Of a DNA stretch of 5,919 nucleotides, positions 1-3,969 are shown piece after piece (within the stretch, counting starts at the first letter, position 1; every line of letters starts with the position of its first letter). This DNA comes from Deltaproteobacteria bacterium (GTDB lineage Bacteria; Myxococcota_A; UBA9042; DTJE01): contig JADHTP010000205.1 in NCBI GenBank assembly GCA_016784945.1, positions 1 through 5,919 on the forward strand, read 5' to 3'. The translations under genes were made by a program, and so were the position numbers. The notes under the pieces are model-generated. The model saw only the letters and a list, made by a program, of their open reading frames with translations, did no database searches and was not told the origin of the DNA.

Positions 1-153
1 TTTTCACACTCGTTTCTTAACACTTGGAGGTCCGTTCTGTCTCGTATGAAGATCCCCCATTTTCACTTACGGAAAGATCTATCCCCTTGGAATCAATGTC
101 CTATTCCTTAGACGACTCTCATTTTTGGGGGAAGTCCTGGCGGATCGACCCCG

Positions 154-180
154 TTGTCTCGCCAGAAAGGCCGTGATATT
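154..180 (+). promoter_or_regulatory. Weak candidate sigma-70-type promoter
   Basis: TTGTCT at 154-159 matches the -35 consensus at 4 of 6 bases and GATATT at 175-180 matches the -10 consensus at 4 of 6, but the spacer is only 15 bases, shorter than the usual 16-18. If used, transcription would start near 187 and give a leader of about 35 bases. A competing weak pair (TTGGAG at 24-29, TATGAA at 45-50) also has a 15-base spacer. I saw no sigma-54 GG-N10-GC pattern near TGG at 138-140. This call rests on the sequence pattern alone. Confidence 0.2.
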
Positions 181-204
181 CTCCCGTCACCCGGGCCGCG
201 CCGG

Positions 205-213
205 GGGAAGGAG
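205..213 (+). promoter_or_regulatory. Strong ribosome binding site of first BMC-T gene
   Basis: GGGAAGGAG at 205-213 is close to a full anti-Shine-Dalgarno match and ends eight bases before the ATG at 222. It fixes the start of the first shell gene. A short GC hairpin directly upstream (190-205) overlaps its first base. Confidence 0.8.
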
Positions 214-221
214 ATTGCTCG

Positions 222-833
222 ATGGTCACCCTCAGAACCTACATATTCCTGGACAGTCTGCAGCCCCAGTTCGCCTCTTTCATCGGCAAGACGGCCCGTG
301 GCTTCCTGCCCATTCCCGAGATGGCCTCCCTGTTCGTGGAGATCGCTCCCGGCATCGCCATCAACCGGGTGACGGACGTGGCGCTCAAGGCCACCTCGGT
401 GGTGCCCGCCGTCCAGGTGGTTGAAAGGGCCTACGGCCTCCTCGAGGTCCACGACTTCGACAAGGGCGAGGTGCTCCGGGCGGGCAAGACCATCCTGGAA
501 AGCCTGGACCTGGAAGAAGACGGGCGTATGAAGCCCAAGATCGTGTCCAACCAGATCATCCGCGCCATCGAGCCCTACCAGTCCCAGATCATCAACCGGA
601 ACTCCCAGGGCATGATGATCCTGCCGGGCCAGAGCCTGTTCATCCTGGAAACCGAACCGGCGGGCTACGTGGCCTTCGCGGCCAACGAGGCGGAAAAGGC
701 GGCCAACATCTCGCTTATCCAGGTACGACCCTACGGGTCCTTCGGGCGGCTGTGGCTGTCGGGAACGGAATCAGAGATCGATTCGGCGGCGGAAGCCGCT
801 CTTGGTGTATTGAATTCGCTCACCGGCGTCTGA
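222..833 (+). CDS. BMC-T shell protein, stacked/gated trimer type (Haliangium T2-like)
   Basis: This 203-residue tandem-domain shell protein should form pseudohexameric trimers in a microcompartment facet. The first domain covers about residues 1-100 and the second about 104-203. Stretches such as LRTYIFLD, FIGKTARGFLP, APGIAINRVTD, VVERAYGLLEVH and NRNSQGMMILPG closely resemble, from memory, the H. ochraceum shell protein Hoch_5816 (BMC-T2). T2 belongs to the group, with CsoS1D and CcmP, whose trimers can stack face to face and whose large central pore can open or close. Glu68-Arg69 fall at the position of the conserved Glu-Arg pair reported to gate the CcmP pore. Length fits the family, and the start is fixed by a strong ribosome binding site. 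It opens a five-gene block, 35 bases ahead of the BMC-H gene. The family call is firm; the gating is inferred. Confidence 0.95.
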   Translation: MVTLRTYIFLDSLQPQFASFIGKTARGFLPIPEMASLFVEIAPGIAINRVTDVALKATSVVPAVQVVERAYGLLEVHDFDKGEVLRAGKTILESLDLEEDGRMKPKIVSNQIIRAIEPYQSQIINRNSQGMMILPGQSLFILETEPAGYVAFAANEAEKAANISLIQVRPYGSFGRLWLSGTESEIDSAAEAALGVLNSLTGV

Positions 834-857
834 CGGTGATGCGAGGTTGCGACTCTC

Positions 858-864
858 GGAGGTG
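858..864 (+). promoter_or_regulatory. Ribosome binding site of BMC-H gene
   Basis: GGAGGTG, with the GGAGG core six bases before the ATG at 869, is one of the best Shine-Dalgarno matches in the window. That fits BMC-H normally being the most abundant shell protein. Confidence 0.75.
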
Positions 865-868
865 TTGA

Positions 869-1162
869 ATGGCAGATGCTCTCGGAATGATCGAGACCCG
901 GGGCTTCGTGGGCATGGTCGAAGCGTCCGATGCGATGGTGAAGGCCGCAAAGGTCGAACTGGTCGGCTACGAAAAGATCGGCGGTGGCTACGTGACCGCT
1001 CTCGTGCGAGGTGACGTGGCGGCGGTGAAGGCCGCTACCGAGGCCGGCGCACGTCAGGCCGAACGCGTGGGCGAACTGGTATCCGTGCACGTGATCCCGC
1101 GGCCGCACGCCAACATCGACGAGGTCCTCCCGCTGGGCCGCCAGGGCACCCGCAAGGGCTAG
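869..1162 (+). CDS. BMC-H hexameric shell protein
   Basis: This 97-residue single-domain BMC protein (PduA/CcmK/EutM family) forms the flat hexamers that tile most of the shell facets. It shows the family hallmarks in order: ALGMIETRGFVGMVEASD at residues 4-21, the DAMVKAAKVELVGYEK helix and strand, the pore loop KIGGG at 36-40, ALVRGDVAAVKAATEAG, and VHVIPRPH near residues 73-80. From memory it is nearly the same as Hoch_5815, the BMC-H of H. ochraceum. The pore loop carries Gly40 where PduA has Ser40, which should leave a small, side-chain-free pore. The C-terminal tail of about 17 residues is polar and ends RKG. It sits between the BMC-T and BMC-P genes, and a 99-base gap with folding potential follows. 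Confidence 0.97.
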   Translation: MADALGMIETRGFVGMVEASDAMVKAAKVELVGYEKIGGGYVTALVRGDVAAVKAATEAGARQAERVGELVSVHVIPRPHANIDEVLPLGRQGTRKG

Positions 1163-1261
1163 GCGGACCGTCGGGTTCACGCGTGGGATGCAGGCGAGGG
1201 TGGCAGTTGAGCCCCCCTTGGGCCTGCCGTCCCTGTTCCCAACCCGTCCGGGGAGACTGCA
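1163..1261 (+). promoter_or_regulatory. Foldable spacer between BMC-H and BMC-P genes, with the BMC-P RBS
   Basis: This is the longest gap inside the operon and it can pair with itself almost end to end. CGGA (1164-1167) and CGGGTT (1172-1177) match AACCCG-TCCG (1241-1250) with a four-base bulge. Inside lie GGGA (1185-1188) with TCCC (1237-1240), GCAGGC (1190-1195) with GCCTGC (1222-1227), and GGC (1202-1204) with GCC (1211-1213). The outer stem ends at 1250, the first base of the ribosome binding site GGGGAG (1250-1255), six bases before the ATG at 1262. No run of T follows, so it is not a standard intrinsic terminator. A stabilising or translation-tuning role between the abundant hexamer and the scarce pentamer is inference. 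Confidence 0.4.
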
Positions 1262-1552
1262 ATGCTGATGGGAAAGGTCGTGGGGACGGTGGTTTCCACC
1301 CGTAAGGACGAACATCTGAGCGGCCTGCGGTTCCTCGTGGTGCGCGAACTGGACCACGACATGAAGGAGACCGGCCGGATGGTGGTCGCCGCCGACTCGG
1401 TGGGTGCCGGCGTGGACGAAGTCGTGCTGTATGCCCAGGGTTCAGCCGCCCGCCAGACCTACCTGTCACACGAAAGGCCCGTGGATGCCATCATCATGGC
1501 CATCGTGGACGAATTCGAGGTCGGGGGCGACAAACTGTACGTGAAGGACTGA
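1262..1552 (+). CDS. BMC-P pentameric vertex protein (EutN/CcmL family)
   Basis: This 96-residue protein of the EutN/CcmL/CsoS4 fold (Pfam PF03319) forms pentamers that cap the twelve vertices of a microcompartment. Visible hallmarks are GKVVGTVVSTRK at residues 4-15, the central VGAGVDEVVLYAQGSAAR at 47-64, and RPVDAIIMAIVDEFEV at 72-87. From memory it aligns end to end with Hoch_5814, a BMC-P of H. ochraceum, including its length. That supports the ATG at 1262 over the second ATG at 1268. GGGGAG at 1250-1255 is the ribosome binding site. It is the only pentamer gene in the window, so it alone must close the shell unless others lie elsewhere in the genome, as they do in H. ochraceum. Confidence 0.96.
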   Translation: MLMGKVVGTVVSTRKDEHLSGLRFLVVRELDHDMKETGRMVVAADSVGAGVDEVVLYAQGSAARQTYLSHERPVDAIIMAIVDEFEVGGDKLYVKD

Positions 1553-1587
1553 ACGGACTTCGGCGACGGGCAACGGGTGTCGAATCA

Positions 1588-3012
1588 ATGGCGCTGGATG
1601 ATCAGAAGGTAACGGCCATCGTCGAGGCGGTGATGGAACGCCTGAAAGGGGATTCCATGGTCCCCACGGCGGCGCCAGCGGTGGCATCTTCCCTCCAGGA
1701 CACGGGACGGCTGGGCATCTATCCGGACGTGGACGGGGCAGTGGCCGCGGCCCGGGGCGCCTACGATCGCATGCTGGACACGACCCTGGAAGTGCGTTCC
1801 CGGGCCATTCAGGCCATGCGGGACGTGACCATCGCCAACCTCGAACCCCTGTCCCGTATGGCAGTGGAAGAAACGGGCCTGGGCCGCGTGGAAGACAAGA
1901 TCGGCAAGAACCGCCTGGCGGCTGAAAAGACGCCCGGCCTGGAGATCCTGACCCCACGGGCCTTCAGCGGTGACCGGGGACTGGCCCTCATCGAGCGGGC
2001 CGCCTACGGGGTCATCTGCTCCATCACGCCCTGCACCAACGCCACCGAGACGGTCATCAACAACTGCATCGGAATGATCGCCGGCGGCAACGCCGTTGTG
2101 ATCAACCCCCACCCCACGGCCAAGAAGACCACCGTGCACTACATCCGCATGCTCAATGAGGCCATGGTGGGTGTGGGCGCGCCGGACAATCTGATCTGCA
2201 CAGTGCCCGAGCCCACCATCGAGTCGGCGGGCAACCTCATGGGCCACGCGGGCGTGAACCTCGTGGTGGTCACGGGCGGGCCGGCCGTGGTCAAGGCGGC
2301 CATGGGCACTGGCAAGAAATGCATCGCCGCCGGTCCGGGCAACCCGCCGGTGGTGGTGGACGAGACCGCCAAGCTCGATCGTTCCGCCAGGGACATCATC
2401 GCGGGCGCCAGCCTGGACAACAACATCGTCTGCATCGTGGAAAAGGAAATCATCGCGGTGGAGGCCATCGCCGACCGGCTGAAGCAGGAACTGGTGCGGG
2501 CCGGCGCCTACTACATCAAGGACTCCCTGGTCCCCCGGGTGACCAAGCTCGTGATCGACGGCGAGCACGCCAACAAGAACTTCGTGGGCAAGAATCCCGG
2601 CGTGATCCTCCGGGAAGTGGGCGTGGACCTGCCCGACGAGGTGCGACTCGCCTTCTGCGAGGTGGACGAAGGGCACCCCCTGGTCCAGGTGGAGCAACTG
2701 ATGCCCATCATGCCCATGGTCCGGGTGAAGAACGTGGACGAGGGCATCGCCGCCGCGGTTCGCGTGGAACACGGGTTCCGTCACACCTCGGTGATGCACT
2801 CGCTGAACATCGAGAATCTGCATAACTTCGCCCGCAAGGCGAACACCTCCATCTTCGTGAAGAACGCCCCGTCCTCCGCGGGCCTGGCGCTGAACGGGGA
2901 AGGGTATACGTCCTGGACCATTGCCAGTCCCACGGGCGAGGGACTGACCACGGCCCTCAATTTCACCCGTGAGAGACGGTGCACCCTGAAAGATTATTTC
3001 CGAATCGTGTAG
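1588..3012 (+). CDS. CoA-acylating aldehyde dehydrogenase, PduP/EutE-like, microcompartment cargo
   Basis: This 474-residue enzyme should oxidise an aldehyde to acyl-CoA with NAD+ and CoA in the microcompartment lumen. Visible motifs are the dinucleotide-fold stretch GVICSITPCTNATETVINNC (141-160), AGGNAVVINPHPTAKK (165-180), GPGNPPVVVDETAKLDRSAR (249-268), the catalytic-cysteine segment GASLDNNIVCIVEKE (273-287, Cys282 the expected nucleophile), and the C-terminal TGEGLTTALNFTRERRCTLK. Length matches PduP and EutE (about 465). Residues 4-20 (DDQKVTAIVEAVMERLK) form an amphipathic helix followed by a low-complexity linker, typical of an encapsulation peptide. The ATG at 1588 has only a weak ribosome binding site and lies 35 bases after the BMC-P stop, so translation may be coupled. 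The aldehyde substrate cannot be read from sequence, and no aldehyde-producing enzyme is beside it. Confidence 0.95.
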   Translation: MALDDQKVTAIVEAVMERLKGDSMVPTAAPAVASSLQDTGRLGIYPDVDGAVAAARGAYDRMLDTTLEVRSRAIQAMRDVTIANLEPLSRMAVEETGLGRVEDKIGKNRLAAEKTPGLEILTPRAFSGDRGLALIERAAYGVICSITPCTNATETVINNCIGMIAGGNAVVINPHPTAKKTTVHYIRMLNEAMVGVGAPDNLICTVPEPTIESAGNLMGHAGVNLVVVTGGPAVVKAAMGTGKKCIAAGPGNPPVVVDETAKLDRSARDIIAGASLDNNIVCIVEKEIIAVEAIADRLKQELVRAGAYYIKDSLVPRVTKLVIDGEHANKNFVGKNPGVILREVGVDLPDEVRLAFCEVDEGHPLVQVEQLMPIMPMVRVKNVDEGIAAAVRVEHGFRHTSVMHSLNIENLHNFARKANTSIFVKNAPSSAGLALNGEGYTSWTIASPTGEGLTTALNFTRERRCTLKDYFRIV

Positions 3013-3027
3013 GTCCGGTGCGGCGGC

Positions 3028-3657
3028 GTGCCCAGACGTCGCCATGAAAGAGACGAATTGAGCCTGATCCGCCCACAGTTGAAACCGTCGTCCCTGCCCG
3101 TGGGCAGCGTGGAGGCCTTTGCCGGCGTGGAGGTCCTGGGGATTCCCCGGGGCATGGTGACCGTGGACGCCCTGGTGAAGAAGGCGGCCGCCCGCGTGAT
3201 GCTGTCCACCCCCGTGTCCCCTGGCAAGTTCCTGGTGCTCTTCGACGGCACCATGGCGGAAGTGGAAGAGTCCCTCCTGGAGGCCGAACGAACCGCCGGA
3301 GACCAGTTGGTGGACCGGTTCCTGCTTCCCTACGCCCACCAGCAGCTGGAGCCCGCCGTGTTCGGCGTCCTGCCTCCCCGGCCCGACGGGGCCGTGGGGC
3401 TGGTGGAGACGTCCACGGCCTGTGCGGGTCTCCTGTCCGCCGACGCCGCCCTCAAGGCCGCCGAGGTCACCCTGGTGGTGATCCACCTGTCCGTGGGCAT
3501 CGGCGGCAAGTGCTACTACGCCTTCGCGGGTGAACTCTTTGCCGTGGAGGCCTCGGTGGAGGCCGCCGTCGGCGCCCTGGCCGGCGGAGACAGGCTGCTG
3601 GGCACCGAGATCATCGCCCGTCCCCACCCCGACTTCATTGCCGCCTTGGGTGTCTGA
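3028..3657 (+). CDS. BMC-T shell protein, single-layer trimer type (Haliangium T1-like)
   Basis: This tandem-domain BMC protein (209 residues from the GTG at 3028) has a first domain near residues 31-110 and a second near 122-205. Family signatures appear in both: GIPRGMVTVDALVKKA and STPVSPGKFLVLFDG, then GAVGLVETSTACAGLLSADA, SVGIGGKCYYAFAGEL and IIARPHPDF. The loops SPGK (64-67) and GIGGK (157-161) should line the trimer pore. Overall it resembles, from memory, Hoch_5812 (BMC-T1), the unstacked trimer, and differs clearly from the other BMC-T in this window. The start is uncertain. The GTG at 3028 has no ribosome binding site, while the in-frame TTG at 3058 has AAAGAG five bases upstream and gives 199 residues. 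It lies 15 bases after the dehydrogenase stop and is the last gene of the block. Confidence 0.92.
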   Translation: MPRRRHERDELSLIRPQLKPSSLPVGSVEAFAGVEVLGIPRGMVTVDALVKKAAARVMLSTPVSPGKFLVLFDGTMAEVEESLLEAERTAGDQLVDRFLLPYAHQQLEPAVFGVLPPRPDGAVGLVETSTACAGLLSADAALKAAEVTLVVIHLSVGIGGKCYYAFAGELFAVEASVEAAVGALAGGDRLLGTEIIARPHPDFIAALGV

Positions 3658-3707
3658 GTGATCCATCCACGAGGAAGATTTCCAGCAGATGACCCGGGTG
3701 ATTGTCG

Positions 3708-3739
3708 GTGCCTTGAATCAAGATTGCCCCCGGGGCACC
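3708..3739 (+). terminator. Weak candidate operon-end hairpin
   Basis: GGTGCC at 3708-3713 pairs with GGCACC at 3734-3739 around a 20-base loop that itself holds TTG-AAT-CAA and a GCCC/GGGC pairing. The sequence TGTTT follows at 3740-3744. It lies about 50 bases after the BMC-T stop, a suitable place for a terminator. The long loop and short T run make intrinsic termination doubtful. Confidence 0.25.
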
Positions 3740-3773
3740 TGTTTCGGAATCAGACATCCGGACAATACTGGCC

Positions 3774-3853
3774 AGGGGGGCGCGCTCGCCACCCTCCCAC
3801 ACCCTGCTTCGCTCTGCTGCGCAGAGCTTGCCAGGTCGGGGCCCCACCCCCCT
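3774..3853. repeat. Large inverted repeat enclosing a perfect hairpin
   Basis: AGGGGGG at 3774-3780 is the reverse complement of CCCCCCT at 3847-3853. Between them lies the perfect hairpin GCTCTGC (3811-3817), loop TGC, GCAGAGC (3821-3827), and an 8-base palindrome GGGGCCCC at 3838-3845. Nested GC-rich palindromes of this sort are typical of REP/MITE-like dispersed elements. No target-site duplication was identified. Confidence 0.5.
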
Positions 3854-3880
3854 TGCACGACCGCCTTGCGGTCGCAGCAA
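3853..3880. repeat. Perfect 7-bp hairpin with extended arms
   Basis: CGACCGC (3858-3864), loop CTT, GCGGTCG (3868-3874) form a perfect stem. It is extended beyond a small internal loop by TTGC (3853-3856) with GCAA (3877-3880). Like the hairpin at 3811-3827, it has a 7-bp GC-rich stem and a three-base loop, so the two may be copies of one structural type. No T run follows on either strand. Confidence 0.5.
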
Positions 3881-3964
3881 TCCGCCTTCATCAGTGCTCA
3901 GACGGTAGACAGTGGACTGTAGACGGTAGACGCCTCTCGGGAATCCGTTCCAGCGCGGATTGCT
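3876..3964. repeat. 10-bp inverted repeat flanking the heptamer array
   Basis: AGCAATCCGC at 3876-3885 is the exact reverse complement of GCGGATTGCT at 3955-3964. The 69 bases between them hold the GACNGTR heptamer array. The right arm ends five bases before the MopE-like stop codon. A smaller hairpin, AATCCG (3942-3947) with CGGATT (3956-3961), would compete for the right arm. The arms could be terminal inverted repeats of a small element, but no flanking duplication is seen. Confidence 0.45.
3901..3931. repeat. Heptanucleotide tandem repeat (GACNGTR)4-GAC
   Basis: Four contiguous heptamers, GACGGTA, GACAGTG, GACTGTA and GACGGTA, are followed by a partial GAC. The fourth base varies freely and the seventh is A or G, while GAC and GT at positions 1-3 and 5-6 never change. 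Short heptanucleotide arrays in non-coding DNA are known from cyanobacteria and other bacteria; their function is unsettled. The array is too short and has no spacers, so it is not CRISPR. Confidence 0.8.
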
Positions 3965-3969
3965 CCTGA

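Larger units (their letters stand above)
1..221 (+). promoter_or_regulatory. Upstream leader of the microcompartment operon
   Basis: No convincing gene is seen here, and the first 130 bases are visibly richer in A and T than the genes that follow, as expected of an intergenic promoter region. The motif TTTTCAC occurs at 1-7 and again at 60-66. A GC-rich potential hairpin (CCCGG at 190-194, CCGGG at 201-205, six-base loop) sits just before the ribosome binding site. The operon promoter probably lies in this stretch or to its left. The end of an upstream gene cannot be excluded, but no coding frame with a recognisable protein is visible. Confidence 0.5.
3658..3969. other. Non-coding repeat-bearing gap between convergent genes
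   Basis: The microcompartment operon ends on the left and the MopE-like gene ends on the right, so this 312-base gap is downstream of both. It contains at least four GC-rich palindromes, a 10-bp inverted repeat and a heptamer array, each listed separately. A 103-codon + frame runs through it from a GTG directly after the preceding stop. Its translation follows the palindromes and shows no protein-like pattern, so I do not call it a gene. The make-up suggests a dispersed repeat or REP-like insertion; no transposase is present. Confidence 0.65.

Noticed and set aside
731..1957. Several - strand open frames opposite the BMC-H, BMC-P and dehydrogenase genes
   Set aside because: The products are Pro/Arg/Ser-rich and show no recognisable domain, while the + strand genes here are certain.
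1585..3666. Very long - strand open frame (693 codons) opposite the dehydrogenase and second BMC-T
   Set aside because: It is the mirror of two well-supported genes. Its product is full of His, Gly and Asp without family motifs, as expected from GC-rich codon bias on the opposite strand.
3901..3931. Possible CRISPR array
   Set aside because: The repeats are 7 bases long and directly adjacent, with no spacers.
3942..3961. Hairpin just after the MopE-like stop as an intrinsic terminator
   Set aside because: The 6-bp stem has an eight-base loop, and on the - strand it is followed by CCCGAG rather than a T run.
3658..3969. A 103-codon + frame starting at GTG right after the BMC-T stop
   Set aside because: It reads through the palindromes and heptamer array, has no ribosome binding site, and its product lacks protein-like patterns.
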